A DNA stretch of 64,000 nucleotides from Roseinatronobacter sp. S2 (lineage in GTDB: Bacteria; Pseudomonadota; Alphaproteobacteria; Rhodobacterales; Rhodobacteraceae): contig NZ_CP121113.1 in assembly GCF_029581395.1 (NCBI RefSeq), positions 1,422,001-1,486,000 of the forward strand. The letters are read 5' to 3'. The position numbers were made by a program, and so were the translations under genes. Below are positions 34,769-43,499 of this stretch, piece after piece; position 1 is the first letter of the stretch; each line of letters starts with the position of its first letter. The notes under the pieces are model-generated. The model saw only the letters and a list, made by a program, of their open reading frames with translations, was not told where the DNA came from and did not search any database.

Positions 34769-37716
34769 ACAGGTTACCCACAGGCGGGCAGATCGACCGC
34801 TCAACGCGGCTGCGCTTTACCTTTGACGGGCGGCCCTATTATGGGCATGCGGGCGACACGCTGGCCTCGGCATTGCTGGCCAATGGGGTGCGGCTGATGG
34901 GGCGGTCGTTCAAATATCACCGCCCGCGCGGGGTGTTGTCTGCGGGCAGCGAAGAACCCAACGCCTTGGTGCAGTTGCGCAAGGGCGGGTGGCAGGAACC
35001 CAACACCCGCGCCACAGTGGCAGAATTGTTCGACGGGTTGAATGCAGCCTCGCAAAACGCATGGCCCGGCCTGAAATTCGATGCGCTGGCCATCAATGAC
35101 CGGCTGTCGAACTTTTTGACGGCTGGCTTTTATTACAAAACCTTCATGTGGCCTGCGGCATTCTGGGAAAAGCTTTATGAGCCGATCATCCGGCGCGCGG
35201 CGGGGCTGGGGTCCATCACCACAGACCCCGATCCTGACGGGTATGACCGGGGTTTTCTGCATTGTGACCTGCTGGTCATCGGGGCGGGGCCTGCCGGTCT
35301 GGCTGCCGCGCTGACCGCAGGGCGCGCAGGTGCGCGCGTCATCCTTGCGGATGAGGATTTTCGCATGGGGGGGCGGCTGAATGTCGAAACCCATGCGTTG
35401 GGTGACCAGTCTGGCGCGGATTGGGCGGCGGGTGTTGTCGCGGAACTGGCCAGCCTGCCCAATGTACGGTTGCTGGCGCGCACCACTGTGCTGGGCGCGT
35501 TTGATCACGGCATTTACGCCGCCGTTGAACGTGTGGCCGACCATCTGGCGCAACCTGCACCGGGCAAGCCGCGCCAGATATTGTGGCGCATCTATTCCAG
35601 ACGGGCGGTATTGTGCGCGGGCGCGATTGAACGGCCCATAGCATTCGCCAATAATGACCGCCCCGGCATCATGCTGGCAGGCGCATTGCGCGCCTATGTC
35701 AACCGCTGGGCGGTGACGCCTGCGCAAACTGTGGCCGTGTTAACCAATAACGATGACGGCCACCGCACCGCGCGTGACCTGTTGGCGCAGGGCGTTGATG
35801 TGGCCGCGATTATCGACACCCGCGCTGATGCACCCGCCTGTGATGGTGTGCAGGTCATGGCAGGCGCGCAAGTAGTGGACAGTGCAGGGCGGCTGGGGCT
35901 GAAATCCGTCACAGTGCGGCAGGCAAACGGGCAGGAACACCGCATCAGCATTGGCGCGCTTGGCGTGTCGGGCGGCTGGAACCCGAATGTGGCGCTAAGC
36001 AGCCACCAACGCGGGCGGCCTGAATGGGATGATGCCATCGCGGCCTTCGTGCCGGGCGGGGCGCTGCCACAGGGCATGCAGGTTGCGGGCGCGGCCCTTG
36101 GACAGTTCAGCACGCAGGGCGCGCTTTCATCGGGGGCAGGGGCCGCCATACAGGCCCTGTCCGATCTGGGCAAAACCGCGCAGACCCCTGATTTGCCCAT
36201 GGCCGAGGATGGGGAGGTCCGCATCACGCCGTTCTGGCATGTGGGCGGCACGAAAGCGCGCGCATGGCTGGATTTCCAGAATGATGTGACTGTGAAGGAC
36301 GTGACGCTGGCCCATCAGGAAGGGTTCCGCGCCGTGGAGCACCTGAAACGCTACACCACGCTTGGCATGGCCACCGATCAGGGCAAGACCTCGAATATGG
36401 GGGGGCTTGCGGTCATGGCCGAGTTGACGGGCCAAAGCATTGCGCAAACCGGCACAACCATGTTCCGCCCGCCCTATACGCCGGTTGCCTTGGGCGCGCT
36501 TGCGGGCCGGTCGGTGGGGCGCGATTTTCGCCCCACACGCCTGACACCCAGCCACACCTGGGCGGTTGAGCAAGGCGCAACATTTGTCGAGGTTGGCATG
36601 TGGCTGCGCGCGCAATACTTCCCCCGCGCGGGCGAAACTGATTGGCGGCAATCCGTGGACCGCGAAGTGCGCGCGACGCGCTGCAGTGTCGGCGTGTGCG
36701 ATGTCACCACACTGGGCAAGATTGATGTGCAGGGCAGTGACGCGGCGGCATTTCTGAACCGCATCTATTGCAACGGGTTTGCCAAACTGGCCGTGGGCCG
36801 TGTGCGCTATGGCCTGATGCTGCGCGAAGATGGCATTGCTATGGATGACGGCACCGCCGCACGTTTGGCGCACGATCATTTCGTCGTCACCACCACAACG
36901 GCCAATGCAGTGTCGGTGTTTCGCCATATGGAGTTTGCCCGCCAATGCCTGTGGCCGGATATGGATGTGCAGCTGATTTCCACGACAGAAGCATGGGCGC
37001 AATTTGCCGTGGCCGGGCCAAAGTCCCGCGCGCTGTTGCAAAAGATTGTGGACCCTGAATTTGACCTGTCCAATGACGGGTTTGCGTTCATGGCCTGCGG
37101 TGAAATTACCGTTTGCGGCGGCTACCCTGCGCGGCTGTTTCGCATCTCGTTCTCGGGCGAGCTGGCGTATGAAATTGCCGTGCCCACGCGCTATGGTGAT
37201 GCGCTGATGCGCCGGTTGATGGACGCGGGCCGCGAATTCGATGTCACCCCCTACGGCACCGAAGCACTGGGCGTCATGCGCATAGAAAAGGGCCATGCCG
37301 CCGGAAATGAACTGAACGGCCAGACAACGGCGCTGAACCTTGGCATGGGTCGCATGGTCAGCGACAAGAAAGACAGCATCGGCGCAGTGCTGTCGCGCCG
37401 CGAAGGGTTGCAAGAAGAAAATGGCCTGCGGATGGTGGGGTTCATGCCCACATCCCCGCAAGACCGTGTGATTGCAGGCGCGCATCTGCTGGAAAAGGGG
37501 GCTGCCCTGCGCGCCGCCAACGATCTGGGCTATGTGACATCGGCCTGCTATTCCCCCACGCTGGACAGCTATATTGCCATTGGGTTTCTGAAGGCGGGCG
37601 ATACGCGCCTTGGCGATGTGCTGCGCGCGGCGTCGCCCCTGACGGGACATGATACCGAAGTGACTGTCGTGTCACCCCATTTTGTCGACCCAGACGGAGG
37701 ACGCCTTCGTGCATGA
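34765..37716 (+). CDS. mgdC: N-methylglutamate dehydrogenase subunit C (sarcosine oxidase alpha-like)
   Basis: Large subunit of 983 residues with the SoxA layout: an N-terminal ferredoxin-like segment (FDGRPYYGHAGDTLASALLA, then GRSFKYHRPRG), an NAD/FAD-type Rossmann domain (LLVIGAGPAGLAAALTAGRA near residues 171-190), and a C-terminal aminomethyltransferase (GcvT-like) domain from about 600 (YFPRAGETDW, CDVTTLGKIDVQG, FSGELAYEIAVP) that would hand the methyl group to tetrahydrofolate. Starts ATGA-coupled to mgdB. Substrate by context N-methylglutamate; sarcosine cannot be excluded from sequence alone. Confidence 0.85.
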   Translation: MNRLPTGGQIDRSTRLRFTFDGRPYYGHAGDTLASALLANGVRLMGRSFKYHRPRGVLSAGSEEPNALVQLRKGGWQEPNTRATVAELFDGLNAASQNAWPGLKFDALAINDRLSNFLTAGFYYKTFMWPAAFWEKLYEPIIRRAAGLGSITTDPDPDGYDRGFLHCDLLVIGAGPAGLAAALTAGRAGARVILADEDFRMGGRLNVETHALGDQSGADWAAGVVAELASLPNVRLLARTTVLGAFDHGIYAAVERVADHLAQPAPGKPRQILWRIYSRRAVLCAGAIERPIAFANNDRPGIMLAGALRAYVNRWAVTPAQTVAVLTNNDDGHRTARDLLAQGVDVAAIIDTRADAPACDGVQVMAGAQVVDSAGRLGLKSVTVRQANGQEHRISIGALGVSGGWNPNVALSSHQRGRPEWDDAIAAFVPGGALPQGMQVAGAALGQFSTQGALSSGAGAAIQALSDLGKTAQTPDLPMAEDGEVRITPFWHVGGTKARAWLDFQNDVTVKDVTLAHQEGFRAVEHLKRYTTLGMATDQGKTSNMGGLAVMAELTGQSIAQTGTTMFRPPYTPVALGALAGRSVGRDFRPTRLTPSHTWAVEQGATFVEVGMWLRAQYFPRAGETDWRQSVDREVRATRCSVGVCDVTTLGKIDVQGSDAAAFLNRIYCNGFAKLAVGRVRYGLMLREDGIAMDDGTAARLAHDHFVVTTTTANAVSVFRHMEFARQCLWPDMDVQLISTTEAWAQFAVAGPKSRALLQKIVDPEFDLSNDGFAFMACGEITVCGGYPARLFRISFSGELAYEIAVPTRYGDALMRRLMDAGREFDVTPYGTEALGVMRIEKGHAAGNELNGQTTALNLGMGRMVSDKKDSIGAVLSRREGLQEENGLRMVGFMPTSPQDRVIAGAHLLEKGAALRAANDLGYVTSACYSPTLDSYIAIGFLKAGDTRLGDVLRAASPLTGHDTEVTVVSPHFVDPDGGRLRA

Positions 37717-38278
37717 CCTTGCCCCCCTGACCGCGCTGGGGACCAGTGCGCCGCAACGCGACACCATTGGCCCCGTCACGATAACGGAAAACCCCGACAG
37801 GGCGCTGGCGTCCGTTGCCGCGCGCCTTGGGCAGGACGCGGCCTGCACCAAGGCATTGGCAAGCGTTCTTGGCGTGCCGGTCCCCGATGTGGCGCAATGT
37901 GTCCAGGGACCTGCGCTGGGGGCGTTCTGGATGGCGCAACATTGTTGGATGGTCGATGGCCCCTATGATCTGGATGACCCGCAGACCGATCTGGCCGCCC
38001 GCCTGAAGGCCGAATTGGGCGACATGGCCAGTGTCACCGACCAAAGCGGGGCTTGGGTGCGGTTTGATGTGCACGGGGACGGGCTGGGTGCGTTGTTTGA
38101 ACGGCTGTGCAATCTGGACACGGCGCGCATGACGGATGGGTCTGCGCGGCGCACTGTGATTGAGCATCTGGGGTGTTTCGTGCTGTCCCACAGGGGCGGC
38201 AATACCGTCTACGGCCCGCGGTCGTCAGCGCAAAGCCTGCATCACGCCTTGATCACCGCCGCGCGTTCGGCGTTCTGA
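37709..38278 (+). CDS. mgdD: N-methylglutamate dehydrogenase subunit D (sarcosine oxidase gamma-like)
   Basis: Fourth subunit, 189 residues, SoxG/gamma-like: the C-terminal segment ERLCNLDTARMTDGSARRTVIEHLGCF and GPRSSAQSLHHALITAAR is typical. The GTG at 37709 is chosen because GGAGG lies about 9 bases upstream; a TTG nine codons earlier is weaker. It overlaps the end of mgdC. Converges on the GlxA-type regulator gene with a gap of 7 bases. The gamma subunit contacts the alpha chain's GcvT domain in the homologous enzyme. Confidence 0.8.
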   Translation: MHDLAPLTALGTSAPQRDTIGPVTITENPDRALASVAARLGQDAACTKALASVLGVPVPDVAQCVQGPALGAFWMAQHCWMVDGPYDLDDPQTDLAARLKAELGDMASVTDQSGAWVRFDVHGDGLGALFERLCNLDTARMTDGSARRTVIEHLGCFVLSHRGGNTVYGPRSSAQSLHHALITAARSAF

Positions 38279-38285
38279 GCCACGT

Positions 38286-39314
38286 TCACGCCGACGGCAC
38301 GGACCGGTTGTCCTGCACACGGAACACATTGATCTTGCGGCGTTCTTCTTCGGGCGGCAGGCCGTAGGTTTCCTGATAACGCTGCCGGAACGGACTGGCC
38401 GAGGAATAGCCGATCGCCAGCGCAATTTCACGCATGGATTTGTTGGAATACAGCACCAGTTGCCGCGCCGCCGCCAGCCGCAGGTTGCGGTAATAGGCCA
38501 GCGGGCTTTTATCCGTCAGTTTTTTGAACAGCCGTTCCAGATGGCGCGGCGACACATTGATCTGTTCGCAGATATCGGCAATGCAGATCGGATCTTCCAG
38601 ATTATCGGACATGATCTGCACCGCGCTGGCAACGGGTTCGGGCATCATATCTGCGGTGGCTGCCGCGCGCAGGGCTGGGATGCGTTGTCTTGTCCCTGCG
38701 CCGCGTCCGGGCTGGTGCTGGAACCAGCAGGCCACTTCGGTCATGATTTCCGGCCCAAGGCGCGCTTCTATCAGCATCAGCGACAGATCAAACGCGGCGG
38801 CGGCACCCGACACTGTAACCCGCCGCCCGTCTGTCATGATGACATCATCGGTGGTCGCGTGGTCGGGGAATTCATCGGCGAAGGCGGCTGCATAACACCA
38901 ATGCACCGAACACACGCGATCTGCCATGACACCCGCACGCACCAGCGGAAACACCCCCCCACTGACCGCGCCAAGAACGGTGCCGTGGCGTTCCAACGCA
39001 CGCAGGGCGGCATTGCCACTGCGCGGGTTTTCAAACTGCGCATTGGGCGGGCTTAGCACGATCAGGTAATCCAGCGCCCCGCTTTGCGCCAGACTGGCCG
39101 ACGGGTGAAACGCCACTTGTGCGCTGCTTTCCACTGGTGTTCCCGTTTCTGACAACAAGGTCCATCGAAAGGGTGTGTGACCTGCAATTTCATTCGCCGC
39201 GCGCAAGGGTTCAATCAGCGACGTCAGGCAGGCCATTGGGAAGCCCGGAAAAATCAGGAAACCCAGATGCATATTTTCATTTGCGGTTGTCAAATCTATA
39301 CTCTGATGAAACAT
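38286..39314 (-). CDS. GlxA-family AraC-type transcriptional regulator
   Basis: Regulator of 342 residues. N-terminal DJ-1/PfpI-like amidotransferase fold (LGFLIFPGFPMACLTSLIEP to about residue 210) used for ligand sensing, and a C-terminal AraC helix-turn-helix pair (about 225-330; ICEQINVSPRHLERLFKKLT and GYSSASPFRQRYQETYGLPP). Relatives such as GbdR, ArgR-like and CdhR control quaternary amine or amino acid catabolism. Its position between the mgdABCD and mgs-gmaS genes, divergent from the XRE-cupin gene, suggests control of methylamine use. The ATG at 39314 has a poor ribosome site; an internal ATG at 39272 is an alternative. Confidence 0.88.
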   Translation of the reverse strand: MFHQSIDLTTANENMHLGFLIFPGFPMACLTSLIEPLRAANEIAGHTPFRWTLLSETGTPVESSAQVAFHPSASLAQSGALDYLIVLSPPNAQFENPRSGNAALRALERHGTVLGAVSGGVFPLVRAGVMADRVCSVHWCYAAAFADEFPDHATTDDVIMTDGRRVTVSGAAAAFDLSLMLIEARLGPEIMTEVACWFQHQPGRGAGTRQRIPALRAAATADMMPEPVASAVQIMSDNLEDPICIADICEQINVSPRHLERLFKKLTDKSPLAYYRNLRLAAARQLVLYSNKSMREIALAIGYSSASPFRQRYQETYGLPPEEERRKINVFRVQDNRSVPSA

Positions 39315-39385
39315 AGCTGCTGTGTTCCGGTTCGGTTGGGGAATGTTTGTGCCGTGCCCTGTTGCGCAGTCAAGGAGGAATCATC

Positions 39386-40045
39386 TTGAAGCATGCCCAA
39401 AGCGCCCCGCGCAAGGATACGAAAACAGCGCTTTCCCAAGACCCGCACCTTGTGCGTGAAGAACGCGAAAAGGTGCTGGAAGTTGCTATCGGGCGGGAAG
39501 TGCGCGGCTACAGGCACCAGAAGGGCATGACGGTGGCCGATCTGGCGCAGGCCACCGGCCTGTCGATTGGCATGTTGTCCAAGATCGAAAACGGCAACAC
39601 CTCGCCTTCGCTGACCACGTTGCAGACGCTGGCCAACGCGCTGAGCGTGCCGCTGACATCGTTCTTTCGCCGCTTTGAGGAACACCGCGAAGCGGTGCAT
39701 ACCAAGGCTGGCGAAGGGGTCGAGATTGAACGTGCAGGCACGCGGGCGGGGCATCAATATAACCTGCTGGGGCATATCGGGGTGAATGCCAGCGGGGTGA
39801 TGGTCGAACCCTATCTGATTACGCTGAGCACCAGCGCTGACATTTTTCCAACATTTCAGCATGGCGGGATTGAGACGATTTACATGCTTGAAGGGGAATT
39901 GCTGTATCGTCACAGCGACCAACTGTACCATTTGCAACCTGGCGACACTTTGTTCTTCGATGCAGATGCCCCTCACGGCCCCGAAGGGCTGGAAAAATTG
40001 CCCGCACGCTATCTGTCGATCATCGCCTATCCGCAAAACGGCTGA
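39386..40045 (+). CDS. XRE-family regulator with C-terminal cupin
   Basis: Protein of 219 residues: helix-turn-helix at about residues 50-95 (GMTVADLAQATGLSIGMLSK, then TSPSLTTLQTLANALSVPL) and a cupin sensor domain (HGGIETIYMLEGELLYRHSD, GDTLFFDADAPHGPEGL) at about 140-210. The start is TTG at 39386, with a strong AAGGAGG 7 bases before; an earlier codon would disrupt that site. Such MmsR/PuuR-like regulators respond to amino acid or polyamine-type ligands. It diverges from the GlxA-type gene with 71 bases between and lies before mgsABC, so a role in the methylamine cluster is likely. Confidence 0.88.
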   Translation: MKHAQSAPRKDTKTALSQDPHLVREEREKVLEVAIGREVRGYRHQKGMTVADLAQATGLSIGMLSKIENGNTSPSLTTLQTLANALSVPLTSFFRRFEEHREAVHTKAGEGVEIERAGTRAGHQYNLLGHIGVNASGVMVEPYLITLSTSADIFPTFQHGGIETIYMLEGELLYRHSDQLYHLQPGDTLFFDADAPHGPEGLEKLPARYLSIIAYPQNG

Positions 40046-40046
40046 C

Positions 40047-40295
40047 TTAACGTTCAAGGGGTGGTTCCGTGTCCAGATCGGGCCAGATACCGGCTGATGT
40101 GGGCTTGCCGTCGTCATATTGCGCTATGCACCACCGGATGGGCGTTCGGTCGGTGCGGTAGAAGGCGCAATCCTCAATAAATACGAACTCGCTATTACCG
40201 CGGCTTGCTGGTTTATCTTTGGTCAATATTTCACCCTGAATGGGAAGGAAATAAGGGGCGGGGGGTATCATTCGGCCCGAATCAATATGCTGCAA
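40047..40295 (-). CDS. Possible small hypothetical protein or gene fragment
   Basis: Reads 82 residues; the second half (IEDCAFYRTDRTPIRWCIAQ, then DGKPTSAGIWPDLDTEPPLE) has protein-like composition and codon use, while the first half is AT-richer and less convincing. Its stop is one base from the XRE-cupin stop. I recognise no family. It could be the 3' end of a decayed gene. The other strand of the 40046-40485 gap has only a weak overlapping frame, and no clear promoter for mgsA was found there. Confidence 0.3.
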   Translation of the reverse strand: MQHIDSGRMIPPAPYFLPIQGEILTKDKPASRGNSEFVFIEDCAFYRTDRTPIRWCIAQYDDGKPTSAGIWPDLDTEPPLER

Positions 40296-40485
40296 TCACG
40301 GATGGCCGGACCGGATTTCGCGACTATGCGCGTGCCATATGTTGGTGCTGGGCAGTGTGGCGGGCCTGAATTGCACGAAATTTCAGCGCTAAAGTAACTG
40401 AAGGGAAAAATATATTCTTACCAGTTGATTCCGATGAGGCCACTTGATAGCGTTTGCCCAAGCGCAATTTGCAAGGGAATTGGTG

Positions 40486-41382
40486 ATGTGCGGAATAGTT
40501 GGGCTGTTTCTGAAAGATCGTTCGCTGGAGCCGCAGCTTGGCGCGATGCTGACAGATATGCTTGTGACAATGACAGATCGCGGCCCCGACAGTGCAGGGA
40601 TCGCAATTTACGGGGCTGGGCAGGCGGGGCAGGCCAAGCTGACTGTCCAGTCGGACACGGCGGATGCGGATTTTGCCACACTGGCCGATGAACTGGGCCA
40701 GATGTTGGGGGCCGACGTCACGCAGCGCCGCGCTGATACACATGCGGTGCTGACCCTGCCTGCCGCACAGGCACAGGCCGCGCGCGATGCCCTGGCCACA
40801 TTACGCCCCGGTCTGCGCATCATGAGTGATGGACAAAGCATTGAGATTTATAAAGAAGTCGGCCTGCCGCGCGATGTCGCCGCGCGGTTCGATCTGGCGT
40901 CCATGTCGGGCAGTCACGGCATCGGGCATACGCGTATGGCCACCGAATCTGCCGTGACGACCCAAGGTGCGCACCCGTTTTCAACCGGGGCCGACCAATG
41001 CCTTGTGCATAACGGATCATTGTCCAACCACAATAACCTGCGCCGCACCCTGAAGCGTGCTGGCGTGCGCATCGACAGCCAGAATGATACCGAAGTGGGC
41101 GCAGCCTATGTGACATGGAAAATGCAGCAAGGTGCCACTTTGGGCGAGGCGCTGGAAGGCACGCTTGAGGATCTTGACGGGTTCTTCACCTTCGTTGTGG
41201 GCACCAAGGACGGCTTTGGCGTGGTGCGCGACCCGATCGCGTGCAAGCCTGCGGTCATGGCCGAAACCGATCAGTATGTAGCCTTCGGGTCCGAATATCG
41301 CGCGCTGGTCAACCTGCCGGGTATCGATGCGGCGCGCGTCTGGGAACCCGAACCCGCCACTGTTTATTTCTGGAGCCACTGA
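40486..41382 (+). CDS. mgsA: N-methylglutamate synthase subunit A (class II glutamine amidotransferase)
   Basis: GltB-like glutaminase domain of 298 residues. The start is fixed by Cys2: the protein begins MCGIVGLFLKD, and Ntn amidotransferases need that cysteine at the mature N-terminus. Seen: TDRGPDSAG, the GHTRMATESAVTTQGAHPF glutamine-site segment and LVHNGSLSNHNNLRRTL. In the NMG pathway MgsABC convert gamma-glutamylmethylamide (or methylamine) and glutamate-type acceptors to N-methylglutamate. AAGGGAA lies 9 bases before the ATG. mgsB follows two bases after its stop. Confidence 0.88.
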   Translation: MCGIVGLFLKDRSLEPQLGAMLTDMLVTMTDRGPDSAGIAIYGAGQAGQAKLTVQSDTADADFATLADELGQMLGADVTQRRADTHAVLTLPAAQAQAARDALATLRPGLRIMSDGQSIEIYKEVGLPRDVAARFDLASMSGSHGIGHTRMATESAVTTQGAHPFSTGADQCLVHNGSLSNHNNLRRTLKRAGVRIDSQNDTEVGAAYVTWKMQQGATLGEALEGTLEDLDGFFTFVVGTKDGFGVVRDPIACKPAVMAETDQYVAFGSEYRALVNLPGIDAARVWEPEPATVYFWSH

Positions 41383-41384
41383 TC

Positions 41385-42068
41385 ATGCAAACTATTGATC
41401 TTGCCACCCAACCCTTGCGTGAGTTGAACAGCACGCTTCAGGCGCAATCCGCGCAGACCAATGCAACCGCTTGGGAAGTGCTGAACCCACGTGGCGCGCA
41501 TGCCATCGCCGTGGGGCTGGATGCGCCTATTGAAGTCACCGTGCGCGGTGTCACCGGATATTACTGCGCGGGCATGAACAAGCAGGCGCATATTCATGTG
41601 ACCGGATCGGTCGGGCCGGGTGTGGCGGAAAACATGATGTCGGGCACCGTCATCATTGATGGCGATGCCAGCCAGTATGCAGGCGCCACAGGGCGCGGTG
41701 GCTTGCTGGTCATCAAGGGCAATGCCTCATCTCGCTGCGGGATTTCCATGAAAGGGATCGACATCGTGGTGCATGGCAATGTGGGCCATATGTCGGCCTT
41801 CATGGCGCAGGCGGGCAACTTGGTGGTGTGTGGCGACGCGGGTGATGCGCTGGGCGATTCCATTTATGAAGCGCGCCTGTTCGTGCGCGGGTCGGTCAAA
41901 AGCCTTGGGGCGGATTGCGTGGAAAAGGAAATGCGCGCCGAACATCTGGAACTCCTGCGCGATCTGCTGGACCGCGCCGGTGCGGATGCAAGGCCCGAGG
42001 ACTTCCGGCGCTACGGGTCTGCGCGCAAGCTTTATAATTTTGATGTTGATAATGCGGCTGCATATTGA
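41385..42068 (+). CDS. mgsB: N-methylglutamate synthase subunit B (GltB C-terminal GXGXG domain)
   Basis: Protein of 227 residues consisting of the right-handed beta-helix GXGXG domain found at the C-terminus of glutamate synthase: repeats such as GSVGPGVAENMMSGTVIIDG, QYAGATGRGGLLVIKGNASS, GNVGHMSAFMAQAGNLVVCG and GDSIYEARLFVRGSV. A structural or substrate-channel role is inferred from the parent enzyme. Tight spacing to mgsA and overlap with mgsC indicate one operon encoding three subunits. Confidence 0.88.
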   Translation: MQTIDLATQPLRELNSTLQAQSAQTNATAWEVLNPRGAHAIAVGLDAPIEVTVRGVTGYYCAGMNKQAHIHVTGSVGPGVAENMMSGTVIIDGDASQYAGATGRGGLLVIKGNASSRCGISMKGIDIVVHGNVGHMSAFMAQAGNLVVCGDAGDALGDSIYEARLFVRGSVKSLGADCVEKEMRAEHLELLRDLLDRAGADARPEDFRRYGSARKLYNFDVDNAAAY

Positions 42069-42079
42069 AGGATATGACA

Positions 42080-43423
42080 ATGAACGATCATGACACCCGC
42101 ATTCCGCGCACAGTGCCGATTCAGTCGGCCACGTTTTCCAACCCCATCAATGCAGAAATCCGCCGTGCGGCGGCAACGGGCATTTATGACATTCGCGGGG
42201 GCGGCGCAAAACGCAAGGTGCCGCATTTTGACGACCTGCTGTTTTTGGGCGCGTCGATCAGCCGCTACCCGCTGGAAGGCTACCGCGAGAAATGCGACAC
42301 GCGCGTGACCCTTGGCACGCGGTTTGCGAAAAAACCCATCGAGTTGGACATTCCCGTTACCATCGCGGGCATGAGTTTTGGTGCGCTGTCGGCGCAGGCC
42401 AAGGAAGCGCTGGGGCGCGGGGCATCCGCTGCGGGGACATCCACCACCACCGGCGACGGGGGCATGACGCCCGAAGAACGCGGCCATTCCAGCAAGCTGG
42501 TTTATCAATACCTGCCATCGCGCTACGGGATGAACCCCGATGATCTGCGCCGCGCCGATGCGATTGAAATCGTTGTGGGGCAGGGCGCAAAACCGGGGGG
42601 CGGCGGCATGCTGCTGGGCCAGAAAATTTCTGACCGCGTGGCCGAAATGCGCACCCTGCCCAAAGGGATTGACCAGCGGTCTGCCTGTCGTCACCCCGAC
42701 TGGACAGGGCCGGATGATCTGGAAATCAAAATTCTGGAACTGCGTGAAATCACCGGCTGGCAGGTGCCTATCTATGTCAAGGTCGGCGGCACGCGGCCCT
42801 ATTACGACACGGCGCTGGCGGTCAAGGCGGGCGCGGATGTGGTGGTGTTGGACGGCATGCAGGGCGGCACGGCTGCCACGCAGGATGTGTTCATCGAACA
42901 TGTGGGCCTGCCGACGCTGGCCTGTATCCGGCCCGCCGTGCGCGCATTGCAGGATCTTGGCATGCACCGTGAAGTGCAGCTTGTCGTCTCGGGCGGCATT
43001 CGCACCGGCGCGGATGTGGCCAAAGCCTTGGCGCTGGGTGCGGATGCGGTCGCGATTGGCACGGCGGCACTGATTGCGCTGGGCGATAATGACCCCAGAT
43101 GGGAAAGCGAATACCAAAAACTGGGCACGACGACAGGGGCCTATGATGACTGGCATGAAGGGCGCGATCCGGCGGGCATTACCACGCAGGACCCCGAACT
43201 TGCCGCGCGCCTTGACCCTGTTGAGGCAGGCCGCCGCCTGAGCAACTATCTGAAGGTGATGACGCTGGAAGCGCAGACCATCGCACGCGCCTGCGGGCAC
43301 AACCACCTGCACAATCTGGAACCCGAAGACCTGTGCGCGCTGACCATGGAAGCGGCTGCCATGGCGCAGGTGCCGCTTGCGGGCACAGACTGGTATCCCG
43401 GCAAACCGGGAACTGGCTACTAA
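42080..43423 (+). CDS. mgsC: N-methylglutamate synthase subunit C (FMN glutamate synthase domain)
   Basis: The FMN-binding glutamate-synthase catalytic domain as a separate protein, 447 residues. Seen: PVTIAGMSFGALSAQAKEAL, STTTGDGGMTPEERGHSSKL, the flavin loop IVVGQGAKPGGGGMLLGQKI, VKVGGTRPYYDTALAVKAGA, VVLDGMQGGTAATQ and VVSGGIRTGADVAKALALGA. Cysteines of the 3Fe-4S type in full GltB are not obvious. Of two nearby ATGs, 42080 is preferred for its AAGGA 7 bases upstream. Together with MgsA and MgsB it rebuilds a split glutamate synthase-like enzyme. Confidence 0.9.
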   Translation: MNDHDTRIPRTVPIQSATFSNPINAEIRRAAATGIYDIRGGGAKRKVPHFDDLLFLGASISRYPLEGYREKCDTRVTLGTRFAKKPIELDIPVTIAGMSFGALSAQAKEALGRGASAAGTSTTTGDGGMTPEERGHSSKLVYQYLPSRYGMNPDDLRRADAIEIVVGQGAKPGGGGMLLGQKISDRVAEMRTLPKGIDQRSACRHPDWTGPDDLEIKILELREITGWQVPIYVKVGGTRPYYDTALAVKAGADVVVLDGMQGGTAATQDVFIEHVGLPTLACIRPAVRALQDLGMHREVQLVVSGGIRTGADVAKALALGADAVAIGTAALIALGDNDPRWESEYQKLGTTTGAYDDWHEGRDPAGITTQDPELAARLDPVEAGRRLSNYLKVMTLEAQTIARACGHNHLHNLEPEDLCALTMEAAAMAQVPLAGTDWYPGKPGTGY

Positions 43424-43499
43424 ACCATTTGGCGCGGGTCGGACGGGGGTCCGGCCCGCGCAATCACTTTGAAAACACGCGACCAACAGGGACAAGAAA

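Noticed and set aside
40361..40381. Possible sigma-54 promoter before mgsA (TGGC ... TTGC)
   Set aside because: The spacing between the GG and GC doublets is not the required ten bases.
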